Positions 18,178 through 27,700 of a DNA stretch of 64,000 bases are shown here, piece by piece. Origin of the DNA: Ignavibacteria bacterium (GTDB taxonomy: Bacteria; Bacteroidota; Ignavibacteria; Tepidaquicellales; Tepidaquicellaceae); contig JAOADD010000054.1 of NCBI GenBank assembly GCA_026417495.1, positions 1 through 64,000 of the forward strand, read 5' to 3'. How positions within the stretch are numbered: the stretch's first letter is position 1; each line of letters begins with the position of its first letter. The position numbers and the translations under genes are program-made. Under the pieces are notes generated by a model. The model ran no database searches. It was not told the DNA's origin and was given only the letters and a program-made list of their open reading frames with translations.

Positions 18178-18798
18178 ATGGAAAAATATTTAGTTTCAAT
18201 TTTTCTTATTTTTTTGTGCGCTCTACCAATATATCCTCAGGAATATGATGATAGACCAAAAACTAATTTAGAATTAATAAACTTATTATTGCAAAACGAT
18301 TTTGAAAAATGTATTGAATATATAAATATATTAGGACCAGAAAAAACATATTTAATCACAACAAACGATAATAGTGAAGTTAGCAAATATATCATAAAAT
18401 TATTTAAACAAATATACATCAACTACAAATTAACAACTGAAGATAAAAAGATTATTAGTGATTATACTTTAAAATTCGATAATGCTATAATTAAAACAGA
18501 ATATAAATATGAGCATAAGAATTTAATTTTTGATAAATATTTGCAGAGGCAAATTTTCTGTGGCTTCGATTTATTAATCTCTAATAAAGATTCTACAATT
18601 TATACTAGAAATTTTTACAGTATTATAAAAGATACAGTAGATTATTCGTACATAAGTTATATTGAATCTGATGGTTACAAGTTTGCAAAAGGTAAATTAC
18701 CTGAGGAAAGTTTTTTTGACAAATACTTAATACCAAGCACTGCAATTTTAGTTTCAGCAGTTGCAATAGTATTATTCTTTACAATAAGAAGTAAATAA
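18178..18798 (+). CDS. Exported protein of unknown function with C-terminal membrane anchor
   Basis: 206 residues. A signal peptide (about 1-20, ending IYPQ) is followed by a helical, charged region. A C-terminal hydrophobic span (about 184-203, STAILVSAVAIVLFFTI) ends in a short basic tail, so most of the protein should be periplasmic and anchored in the inner membrane. I do not recognise the family. It lies 5 bases after gdhA and 10 before a BamD-like lipoprotein gene, so co-expression is likely; a role in envelope assembly is only guesswork. Confidence 0.6.
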   Translation: MEKYLVSIFLIFLCALPIYPQEYDDRPKTNLELINLLLQNDFEKCIEYINILGPEKTYLITTNDNSEVSKYIIKLFKQIYINYKLTTEDKKIISDYTLKFDNAIIKTEYKYEHKNLIFDKYLQRQIFCGFDLLISNKDSTIYTRNFYSIIKDTVDYSYISYIESDGYKFAKGKLPEESFFDKYLIPSTAILVSAVAIVLFFTIRSK

Positions 18799-18808
18799 TA
18801 AATAAATA

Positions 18809-19558
18809 ATGAAAAATTTCTTAAAGGGAATTCTAATATTTTTATTACCATTGATTTTTGGATGTATCTCTGCTGATAAAAGTAATATTACAACCGACGA
18901 TCCTGAAGAAGCATTTAAAATAGCAAAACAAAGTTATGATAAAGGTGATTATACTCAAGCAATAGAAGATTTTTCGTTTATTAAAATTAAATTTTCAGGA
19001 ACATCGATAATTGATAAAGCTCAATTCTATCTTGGTATGAGTTATTACAACCGAGGTGAATATGTTTTAGCAGCATACGAATTTGAGAATTTAATAAAAA
19101 ATTACAATTTAAGTGAATACTATCCCCAAGCAAGATATTATCTTGCTATGTCATATTATAATCTCTCACCTAAATATGAATTAGACCAGACATATACAAG
19201 ATATGCGATAATTGAATTTCAGAATTTCTTAATTTTATATCCAACTCATAAATTAGCTCCAGATGCCGAAAAGAGAATAAAAGAACTACGGAATAAATTA
19301 GCCTATAAAGATTTAAAAACTGCAGAACTTTATGTAAAATTAGAAAACTACAAAGCCGCATTAGTATACTATAATAATATATTAAATGAATATTTCGATA
19401 CAGACTATGCTGATGATGCTTCTTATGGTAAGATTCAAGTATTAATGATAAAGAAAAATTATGAAGACGCGAAAAAAGAAATAAAAAGATTCAAGGAAAA
19501 GTACAAATCAAGTGATTTATATCAAAAAGTATTGGAGTTAGAAGCAAAAGTTAAATAA
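18809..19558 (+). CDS. bamD: BamD-like outer membrane assembly lipoprotein
   Basis: 249 residues. The lipoprotein signal MKNFLKGILIFLLPLIFGC has its acylated Cys at 19. Five TPR-like helical pairs follow, with the family's SYDKGDYTQAIEDFSFI, AQFYLGMSYYNRGEY and a pattern of F..F...YP. Length and domain order match BamD, the essential accessory lipoprotein of the BAM complex that inserts outer membrane beta-barrels. YbgF/CpoB-type TPR proteins are the alternative, but the lipobox and the tandem pairs favour BamD. Confidence 0.82.
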   Translation: MKNFLKGILIFLLPLIFGCISADKSNITTDDPEEAFKIAKQSYDKGDYTQAIEDFSFIKIKFSGTSIIDKAQFYLGMSYYNRGEYVLAAYEFENLIKNYNLSEYYPQARYYLAMSYYNLSPKYELDQTYTRYAIIEFQNFLILYPTHKLAPDAEKRIKELRNKLAYKDLKTAELYVKLENYKAALVYYNNILNEYFDTDYADDASYGKIQVLMIKKNYEDAKKEIKRFKEKYKSSDLYQKVLELEAKVK

Positions 19559-19577
19559 AAGCAATTCATTATAAGTA

Positions 19578-20039
19578 ATGAAAAAAGTAAAAGACTCTCA
19601 AATTGAAATGGTAGAACTTGTTCTACCGAATGACACTAATATATTGGGAAATCTATCAGGGGGTAGATTGATGCATTGGATAGACATAGCAGCTGCTCTT
19701 TGTTCATCCAAACATTGTAATAATATCACTGTTACTGCAGGTGTAGATAAACTTTCATTCAAAAAATCTATAAAACTTGGCAGTCTTGTAAGACTTAAAG
19801 CTTCAGTAAACAGAACATTTAATACTTCCCTCGAAGTAGGGGTTAAAGTTGAAGTTGAAGATATAAAAACAGGGGAGATATTTCATTCAAATAGTGCATA
19901 TTTAACTTTCGTAAATATTGACCCTAAAACTAATAAACCAATTCCTGTTCCTCCAATAATACCTGAAACAGAAGATGAAAAAAGGAGATATGAAGATGCT
20001 CTAATGAGAAGAAATCAAAGAATAAATGAGAAAAAATAA
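19578..20039 (+). CDS. Hot-dog acyl-CoA thioesterase
   Basis: 153 residues, one hot-dog domain. ILGNLSGGRLMHWIDIAAALCS matches the YciA/BACH-type motif in which the Asp of WID is catalytic, and GVDKLSFKKSIKLGSLVRL is also typical. These hexameric enzymes hydrolyse acyl-CoA. The C-terminal tail is charged. It is 20 bases after bamD and 12 before the ABC ATPase gene, all on one strand. Substrate chain length cannot be judged. Confidence 0.88.
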   Translation: MKKVKDSQIEMVELVLPNDTNILGNLSGGRLMHWIDIAAALCSSKHCNNITVTAGVDKLSFKKSIKLGSLVRLKASVNRTFNTSLEVGVKVEVEDIKTGEIFHSNSAYLTFVNIDPKTNKPIPVPPIIPETEDEKRRYEDALMRRNQRINEKK

Positions 20040-20050
20040 ATTTCGAATTG

Positions 20051-20674
20051 ATGATAGAACTTGAATGTTTAAATCTAGAAAAAAAATATTCAAATAAACA
20101 AGTATTTCGGGGTGTTAATATTAAACTAAAAAAAGGAGATTCAGTTGCTATTATAGGTAGAAATGGAAGTGGAAAATCAACCCTCTTAAAAATTATTTCG
20201 AACTTAATTAAACCAACCTCAGGACAAATTATATTAAAAGTTGATAATATTGAAATAAAAAAAGAATATTATTATAAATATATTGGATACGCTGCTCCAT
20301 ACTTAAACTTATATGATGAATTAACAGCTTACGAAAATTTAAAATTTTTTATAGAACTTAAATGTAATTTCAATTATCCTAAAGGAAAAATTGAAGAGGT
20401 TCTAAAAAAAGTTAATTTATATTACTGTAAAGATGATATAATTAGAGAATATTCAACAGGAATGAAGCAGAGATTGAAACTCGCCTTTTCTATTTTAAAC
20501 GAACCGAAATTACTACTTCTTGATGAACCTCATTCTAATCTCGACTTAGAAGGAATTGAAATATTAAAAAAAATTTCTCTTGAGCAAAAAGAGAGAGGTA
20601 TTCTTTTAATTGCAACAAATGAATTGTTAGATTCTTCTTTATGTAATATAACAATTAATATAGAAAATTATTAA
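20051..20674 (+). CDS. ABC transporter ATP-binding protein (small, CcmA-like)
   Basis: 207 residues from ATG at 20051 (a TTG sits one codon earlier). Walker A is GRNGSGKST, the signature is YSTGMKQRLKLAFS (the usual SGG replaced by STG, as in several exporter ATPases), and Walker B is LLLLDEPHSNLD. The small size and EYSTGMKQRLKLA style recall CcmA and ABC-2 exporter ATPases. The H-loop His is not evident near ATNE, which is unusual. There is no permease alongside. The membrane protein at 5928-7502 might be a distant partner, but nothing proves it. Confidence 0.8.
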   Translation: MIELECLNLEKKYSNKQVFRGVNIKLKKGDSVAIIGRNGSGKSTLLKIISNLIKPTSGQIILKVDNIEIKKEYYYKYIGYAAPYLNLYDELTAYENLKFFIELKCNFNYPKGKIEEVLKKVNLYYCKDDIIREYSTGMKQRLKLAFSILNEPKLLLLDEPHSNLDLEGIEILKKISLEQKERGILLIATNELLDSSLCNITINIENY

Positions 20675-20722
20675 TGACAAATTCAGAATTGATATAGGTA
20701 TAAAATTATCAACTTAAATTAA

Positions 20723-22066
20723 TTAAACTTTTTTCAATCTGAATTTAATCCAATGCTTAATCAAATCATCAGAAAAAACTTCCCCAACTTTAAGATAATC
20801 ATTGTCATTTTCTAAATTTTCAAGAGCTTCTTCTAAGTTTTCAGGAGTTTCCATTGCAGATTCTTTTGCTGTAAGTTGTTCTTGAATTTCTATAGGTTCT
20901 CCAGGGTTAATATTTTTAATTATACCATCTATCCCTGCCATGAGAACTGCTGAAAAAGTTAGATATGGATTAGAATCAGCATCAGGTATTCTAAACTCAA
21001 CTCTTTTCCGCTTCGTATTTGTGGTTGTTGGTATTCGTATTGCAGAGCACCTATCAGATTTTGAATATGTTAAACTAACGGAAGATTTTTTATTTGATTT
21101 TAAACGAAAGTATGAGTCAAAAGAAGGATTTGTAAAAGCAAGTAATGATGGTGTGTGATGGAGTATACCTCCAATAAAATTAAGTGCTAACTCTGAAAGC
21201 CCCCCATACTTATCACCAATGAAAATATTTTTATTGTCCTTCCAAAGTGATAGGTGTATGTGAAGTGTATTGTCTAAATTTTCAAAAATTGGTTTTGAAG
21301 TAAAAGTTGCTGTTTTATTAAAAAAGTTTGCTACATTTTTTACAATGTTTTTAAAAATCATAAAAACATCAGCTGACTCAACCAATGAAGAATACTTAAA
21401 ACTTATTTCATTCTGCCCTACAAAAGCTGACTCACAATGATGTCTTTCTACTTCAATTTCATTTTTTAAAAGTTTTTCAACAATAATATTTCTTATTTCA
21501 TAATATTTATCTTCAGGGGGAGTTAATAAATATCCATGCTTGTCATACTCAGTTTGAATCTTTGAAATAAAATCTTTTTTCTCAAGTAAATTATCTAAAT
21601 AATCCTCTGATGATTCAAAAATGAAAAATTTTGATTCTGCACCAATAAAAACTTTATCAGCTATATTTAAGTGAGAAATGTATTCAATAGATTTTTTAGC
21701 AACACTTCTTGGATCATACTTGAAAGGTTTTTTATCAATAGGATCGTATATATCACAAATTATAAAAACGGTTGTAGGTTCCAAAACCGTATCAATACGA
21801 GCTGTTGAAGGATCAGGAATAATTGTTAAATCAGAATCTCTCTTTAGTTTCCAATTACAAATTAAAGAACCATCAATAGTAAAACCTTCAAAAAATGTAT
21901 CTCGCTCTAACTGTCCAACGGGAATTGTAAACTGGCGCCATTCTCCTGACAAATCCGTAAATCTGAAATCAACATTCTTAACCTCTTTTTCTTTAATTAA
22001 TTTAAAAACATCATCTATCAACTTAATTCTCTTAAGTTGTTCTTCTTTAAAGGATTTATTATCCAT
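20723..22066 (-). CDS. Degenerate glutamine synthetase paralogue, probable pseudoenzyme
   Basis: 447 residues, clearly of the GSI fold along its whole length (KPFKYDPRSVAKKS, VGQNEISFKY, GDKYGGLSELALNFIGG, RVEFRIPDADSNPYL). Compared with the well-studied enterobacterial enzyme several active-site positions are changed. The metal-ligand pair in EPEFF reads ESKFF (E131 to K, here K146). The glutamate-binding NGSGMH reads LDNTLH (264-269). The ammonium-site Glu of PGYEAP is K327. E212, E220, H269, R321, R339, E357 and R359 are kept. The adenylylation Tyr region is absent. It follows an intact GS gene by 49 bases and is probably the last gene of the nifJ transcript. A regulatory or altered-substrate role is inferred. 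Confidence 0.85.
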   Translation of the reverse strand: MDNKSFKEEQLKRIKLIDDVFKLIKEKEVKNVDFRFTDLSGEWRQFTIPVGQLERDTFFEGFTIDGSLICNWKLKRDSDLTIIPDPSTARIDTVLEPTTVFIICDIYDPIDKKPFKYDPRSVAKKSIEYISHLNIADKVFIGAESKFFIFESSEDYLDNLLEKKDFISKIQTEYDKHGYLLTPPEDKYYEIRNIIVEKLLKNEIEVERHHCESAFVGQNEISFKYSSLVESADVFMIFKNIVKNVANFFNKTATFTSKPIFENLDNTLHIHLSLWKDNKNIFIGDKYGGLSELALNFIGGILHHTPSLLAFTNPSFDSYFRLKSNKKSSVSLTYSKSDRCSAIRIPTTTNTKRKRVEFRIPDADSNPYLTFSAVLMAGIDGIIKNINPGEPIEIQEQLTAKESAMETPENLEEALENLENDNDYLKVGEVFSDDLIKHWIKFRLKKV

Positions 22067-22115
22067 AGATAAAATAAGATTATAAAATATCGATTGTTAA
22101 AATTTATTTTAATAA

Positions 22116-23654
22116 TTAGTTCTTATGAATATCCTTATGTAAAATTGTTTTTAACTTTTTAATTTTATTCTTACCTTTTAGAGTTGATAATTGTTTTCTT
22201 AATTTTTTATCATTTTCTCTCTCAAGAGACCAAATCGCATAATCTATGGCACTTTTAGAAAATATCCCTTCATATTCGTAAAGTTCTCTTTTCTGTTTTA
22301 AAATTTCAGCAGAACTTGCACAACTATCTGGTAGACTTTTTAATGTTTTTAGAATAGATTTATTTTTAAATATATTACCATGGACTTTGCACTTTTTAGC
22401 AATTTCGAGTGACTTCTCTGGATTAAGAAATCCCCAAAGTGCAGCCATAGTTATTCCCGCAAGTAATAAATGTGAATTAGCACTACCATCAGGTGACCTA
22501 AACTCAACTGTTTGCATATTATCAACTTCTATTGGTTCATCTGGACATTTAGGATTTAATATTTTAGCAAGGTTATTAATTTTTGACCATCCGAGTGGAA
22601 TTCTGATTAAAGCACTTCTATTTGAATCACTCCAACAAATTTTTGTTGGTGCTTCTTGATCTGGTACAAGCCGCAAATAAGAAGAAGCAACTCTATTACC
22701 AAAAGAAGTTAATGAATCTGCACATTCACATAAACCACCTATTAATTTTAATGTATTCTGAGATAATTCTTTATTATCATCAACGGTTATATTTTTCCCA
22801 TTTTGAATTAGTTTTAAATGTATATGCATTCCATTACCTGCTACACCTTCCTCGAGTTTAGGTGCAAAGGTTGCAAGCATTCCATGTCTTGCAGCAATAT
22901 TTCTAATTAGCCATTTAGTAATTACAATTGCATCTGCGGCATCTTCTACTGGTAATGAAAGTAATTCAATTTCCAATTGTTCACCAGAAAGACCGTTTAA
23001 TTCGGGAATAGGGCTTTGAATTTTTTCAATAAAACCAACTTCACTATGAGCATACTTTACATTATTTACAATTTGAGTTATTATTCTTAACATTTCAGAT
23101 AATATTCCGCAGGATTTTATATAGGGTCCTGATGCATGATATCCTCTTTGCTTAAGTGGATAATAAAATTCATTATCAGGTTTATAAAACAAATAAAATT
23201 CTAATTCACCAAATGCATGTAAATCTATTCCCGTGGTTTTTGAAAACAATCTACTTGCTTTCATTAATATACTATCAGGAGTAAAAGGTGCAAGTTCACC
23301 ATCAGCAGTAATGTACCTGCAAATGAAATCTAAACTCCCTTCTTGAAATGGATTAAAGAACGCAGTTTTCCAGATTGGAACAACATATAAATCAGATAAA
23401 GCAGTATCAATCATACCTTTGAAAAGTGATGAACCATCTACTCTCTCTCCTTCTGTTAAAACTATCTCCGCGTTCTTTCTTCCAGGCAATGGTATTTGCA
23501 TTTCTTTCAATTTACCATCAAGAGCAGTGTAATGGAAAGTTATTCTTTCTATATTTTTCTCTTGAATAATTTTTAGCAAATCATCTCTTGTAAAATCCTC
23601 TTTTGGTTTATTTAACAAAACACTTATGGGATTTGAAAGGGCATAATTATACAT
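22116..23654 (-). CDS. glnA: Glutamine synthetase, GSI type, apparently active
   Basis: 512 residues, longer than the usual 440-475. It makes glutamine from glutamate, ammonium and ATP. Active-site motifs are mostly complete: VDGSSLFKGM, FGELEFYLFY (both metal Glu, 150 and 152), HSEVGF (E205), GEQLEIE (E229), GNGMHIH (H277), YLRLVPDQEAP (R328, E334), NRSALIRIP (R346) and TVEFRSPDG. The extra length comes from an insert between HSEVGF and GEQLE, one between RIP and VEFR, and a C-terminal basic tail. It is 49 bases upstream of the degenerate paralogue, and mixed oligomers are conceivable. Confidence 0.92.
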   Translation of the reverse strand: MYNYALSNPISVLLNKPKEDFTRDDLLKIIQEKNIERITFHYTALDGKLKEMQIPLPGRKNAEIVLTEGERVDGSSLFKGMIDTALSDLYVVPIWKTAFFNPFQEGSLDFICRYITADGELAPFTPDSILMKASRLFSKTTGIDLHAFGELEFYLFYKPDNEFYYPLKQRGYHASGPYIKSCGILSEMLRIITQIVNNVKYAHSEVGFIEKIQSPIPELNGLSGEQLEIELLSLPVEDAADAIVITKWLIRNIAARHGMLATFAPKLEEGVAGNGMHIHLKLIQNGKNITVDDNKELSQNTLKLIGGLCECADSLTSFGNRVASSYLRLVPDQEAPTKICWSDSNRSALIRIPLGWSKINNLAKILNPKCPDEPIEVDNMQTVEFRSPDGSANSHLLLAGITMAALWGFLNPEKSLEIAKKCKVHGNIFKNKSILKTLKSLPDSCASSAEILKQKRELYEYEGIFSKSAIDYAIWSLERENDKKLRKQLSTLKGKNKIKKLKTILHKDIHKN

Positions 23655-23702
23655 AATGGATAATATTTTATTTATTATTAAAGCAACTTACCTTATTAAA
23701 AA

Positions 23703-24698
23703 CTATCTTATTTTATAGGTATTAAGTATCTTCATATAGTTAGCTCTAGCAAATGCTGCAGGGTCTGCTACCGATTTTTGGCTCATACTTCCTTTCATCA
23801 TCTCGATAGATTCGTATTCATGCTCTTCAAGCCATATTTTTAGGTTATCTAAAATCTCCGTTATTCTTTTCACACCATTTCTTAAAAGTTCCGAACAAAT
23901 CATTGCAACATCACCACCAGCCATTAATACTTTAATAACATCAATATGATTTTGGACTCCACTTGTTGCAGCTAATGATGCATTTACTTTTCCATATAAA
24001 ATTGCAATCCATCTTAATGGTAACCTCAATTCCCAATTTGTGCTTAATGATAAATCTGGAACAACTTCAAGATTTTCTATATCTAAGTCTGGTTGATAAA
24101 ATCTGTTAAAAAGTACAAGACCATCGGCTCCTGCATCATCAAGTTTCTTACAAAAATTAGCTGTAGCTGAAAAGTATGGACTGAGTTTCATTGAAACTGG
24201 AATCCTCACTGCTGATTTAACTTCTTTGAGATTCCTTAAATAAATTTCTTCTATTTCTTTTCCTTCAGTATCAATATCAGTTGCAAGGTAATATACATTC
24301 AACTCTATCGCATCAGCACCAGCTTCCTCAATAAGTTTAGCGTATTTTGTCCAGCCACTACTTGAAACCCCATTTAAACTACCAATTACAGGGATGCTAA
24401 GAGCATTTTTTGCTTTTCTGATATGCTCAAGATATTCTTCAGGACCTAAGTAATATTCATTTTGCTTCGGAAAATAAGTTAAAGCTTCCGCATATGATTC
24501 TGTACCGAATGTAGTAAAGTAATCATATTCCTGTGCTTCATAAGTAATCTGTTCTTCAAATAATGAGTGTAAAACCACAGCAGAAGCACCAGCATCTTCC
24601 AAAGATTTTAGAGTGTCAATTTCTTTTGAAAGTGGAGAAGACGATGGTACTACAGGGTTTTTCAAATTTAGACCTAAAAATTTTGTTGTTAAATCCAT
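23703..24698 (-). CDS. Dihydroorotate dehydrogenase-like flavoprotein
   Basis: 331 residues with the DHODH/PreA-type FMN barrel: NPVVPSSSPLSKE at the start, PVIGSLNGVS, SMKLSPYF with the FMN-contacting Lys, and GADGLVLFNRF. However, the LNxSCPN substrate and catalytic segment of true PyrD is LNVYYLATD here, so it is unlikely to oxidise dihydroorotate. Proteins of this type are often found beside pyruvate:ferredoxin oxidoreductase, as here (20 bases after nifJ). It may be a ferredoxin-linked flavin reductase (inference). Its real substrate is unknown. Confidence 0.85.
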   Translation of the reverse strand: MDLTTKFLGLNLKNPVVPSSSPLSKEIDTLKSLEDAGASAVVLHSLFEEQITYEAQEYDYFTTFGTESYAEALTYFPKQNEYYLGPEEYLEHIRKAKNALSIPVIGSLNGVSSSGWTKYAKLIEEAGADAIELNVYYLATDIDTEGKEIEEIYLRNLKEVKSAVRIPVSMKLSPYFSATANFCKKLDDAGADGLVLFNRFYQPDLDIENLEVVPDLSLSTNWELRLPLRWIAILYGKVNASLAATSGVQNHIDVIKVLMAGGDVAMICSELLRNGVKRITEILDNLKIWLEEHEYESIEMMKGSMSQKSVADPAAFARANYMKILNTYKIR

Positions 24699-24718
24699 AA
24701 TTTTATCTTTTATAATTA

Positions 24719-27700
24719 TTAAATTTCTTCCTTCTTTTCATTTGTACCATTTGAAGCAAGTTTTTTATAAAGTTTTATTTTATTATATACATCTTGTTGT
24801 GCAAGTTCCATTAATTTTTTAGCCTGTTCAGGATCTGATTTTGTCAACATTTTATAACGAGTTTCTTTATATGCATAATCCTCAAACTTTATTTTCGCTT
24901 CGATTGAATCTAATATCAACGGATTTTTTCCCTGCTTAGCTAAATTCGGATTATATCTAATTAATTGCCAATACCCACTATCGACGGCAGCTTTTTGGTT
25001 CTCAATTGCTTTACCCATATCAATTCCATGAGCAATACAATGACAATAAGCAATAATTACAGATGGTCCATCATATGCTTCGGCTTCCAAAAACGCTCTC
25101 AGACACTGTAAATCATTAGCTGCCATAGCAACCTTAGCAACATATACACTTCCATAAGCCATAGCCATTATTGCTAAATCTTTCTTTGGTGTAGGTTTAC
25201 CTGATGCAGCAAATTTAGCCACTGCCCCAAGGCCAGTTGCTTTGGAGCATTGTCCACCAGTATTAGAATAAACCTCTGTATCTAAAACAAGTAAATTGAC
25301 ATTTTTTCCTGAAGCTATCACATGGTCGAGACCACCATATCCAATATCATATGCCCAACCATCACCTCCTACTATCCATACAGATTTCCTAACTAAATAA
25401 TCTGCAATGACATCCAATATTCTTGCATCTTCAGAATTTATTGAAGTTAACTTTTCTCTCAAGACTTTTACTCTCTCTCTCTGTTTATAAATACCCAACT
25501 CAGTTGATTGATCTGCATCAATAATTTCAATTACTAAATTTTCTCCAATCAGAGCGGAATTTTTTATTAATAATTCTTTTGCAAACTGATTCAGTTTATC
25601 AATGGAAAGTCTCATTCCGAACCCAAATTCTGCATTATCTTCAAAGAGCGAATTCGACCATGCAGGACCTCTACCATCTTTATTAAATGTCCATGGAGTT
25701 GTCGGTAGATTACCACCATAAATAGAAGAACAACCCGTTGCATTTGCAATAATTGCTCTATCACCAAAAAGTTGCGATAATAATTTTAAATATGGAGTTT
25801 CTCCACATCCAGCACAAGCACCTGAATACTCAAACAATGGTTGTAAGAATTGACTACCTTTAACCGAAGCAATATTTAATTTTCCTCTATCATATTCTGG
25901 AATATTAAGGAAAAATTCTAAATTCTCTCTTTCCTGCAATCTAAGAGGAATTTGAGGTGCCATATTAAGAGCCTTATGCTTAACTTCTTTTTTGCTCTTT
26001 GCTGGACAAATTTCAACACACAATTCACAACCTGTACAATCTTCTACTGCTACTTGAATTGTATAAACAGTATCTGGTGTGAATTCTTTTCCTTTCGCCT
26101 TTGTCCATTTAAAAGTTTTCGGAGCACCTTCTAAATATTTTTCATTGTAAACTTTAGTTCTAATGGAAGCATGTGGACAAATCATTGCACATTTCCCACA
26201 CTGTATACAAAGTTCAGGATCCCATACCGGTACTTCGAGGGCAATATTTCTCTTCTCCCACTGAGTTGTTCCACTTGGAAATGTGCCATCAACAGGCATT
26301 TCACTTACAGGAATTTCATCACCCAATCCCTCCATAATTTTTGCTAATGTCTTTCTCACATATTCAGGAGCTTTTTCAGAAACAACGGGTGGTAATTCTA
26401 TATCACTAATATCTTTTTCACTTACTTCTACTTTATAAAGTTTTGCAAGAGTTTTATCTACTGCTTCAAAATTCTTTTGAACTATTTCTTCTCCTTTAGA
26501 ACCATAAGTTTTCAAAATATATTTTTTAATTTGCTCAATTGCTTCATCTTTTGGCAATACACCAGAAATAGCAAAGAAGCAGGTTTGCATTATCGTATTT
26601 ATTCTTGTTCCCATTCCCGTTTCTTTTGCAACTGAATAACCATCAATAACATAGAAATTAAGTTTCTTGTCAATAATTTGTTTACATACTTTTTTAGGAA
26701 GTTTTTTGAAAACTTCTTCTTTAGGAAATGGACTATTTAATAAGAATGTTCCACCATCTTTAATATTCTTTAGAACATCAAATTTCTCAAGCAAAGTGAA
26801 CTGATGGCATCCAACAAAATCCGCTTTTTGCACTAAATAGGTTGATTTTATTGGTTTTCTCCCAAACCTTAAGTGTGATACTGTAGTGGAACCTGATTTC
26901 TTGGAATCATATACAAAATATCCTTGTGCATAGTTATCTGTTTCTTCACCAATAATTTTTATTGTGTTTTTATTTGCTCCAACAGTTCCATCAGCTCCGA
27001 GTCCATAAAACATTGCAGCAAAAAGTCCTTCTTTATCTGTGAAGAAATTCCTATCATATTCTAAGCTAGTAAAAGTGACATCATCATTTATTCCAACAGT
27101 AAAATGATTCTTTGGATTATCTTTTTTTAATTCATCAAACACTGCTTTCACCATCGCTGGTGTAAACTCTTTGGATGAAAGCCCATATCTTCCACCTATT
27201 ATCAATGGCATCTCTTTAAATGGAGTATTTCCTTTTCTCATCTCTTCAACTATCGCAGCAATAACATCAATATATAAAGGTTCTCCAACACTACCGGGTT
27301 CTTTAGTTCTATCAAGCACAGCAATTTTCTTAACAGATGGTGGGATTACAGAAACAAAATGTTTAGTTGAAAATGGTCTATATAAACGAACTTTAACAAT
27401 TCCGACTTTCTCTCCAAATCTTGTATTTAAAAATTCAGTTGTCTCTTCAGCTGTTTCAGCACCCGATCCCATTAAAACAATTATCCTCTCAGCATCTGGC
27501 GCTCCATAATAATCAAAAAGATTGTATCTTCTACCTATGACTTGATAAAACTTATCCATTACTTTCTGAACAATATCAGGACATGCTTGATAGAATCTAT
27601 TTACAGTTTCCCTTCCTTGAAAATATACATCAGGATTTTGAGCAGTACCTCTAATAAAAGGTCTATCCGGAGTTAAAGCTCTTTTTCTATGTTCAATAAT

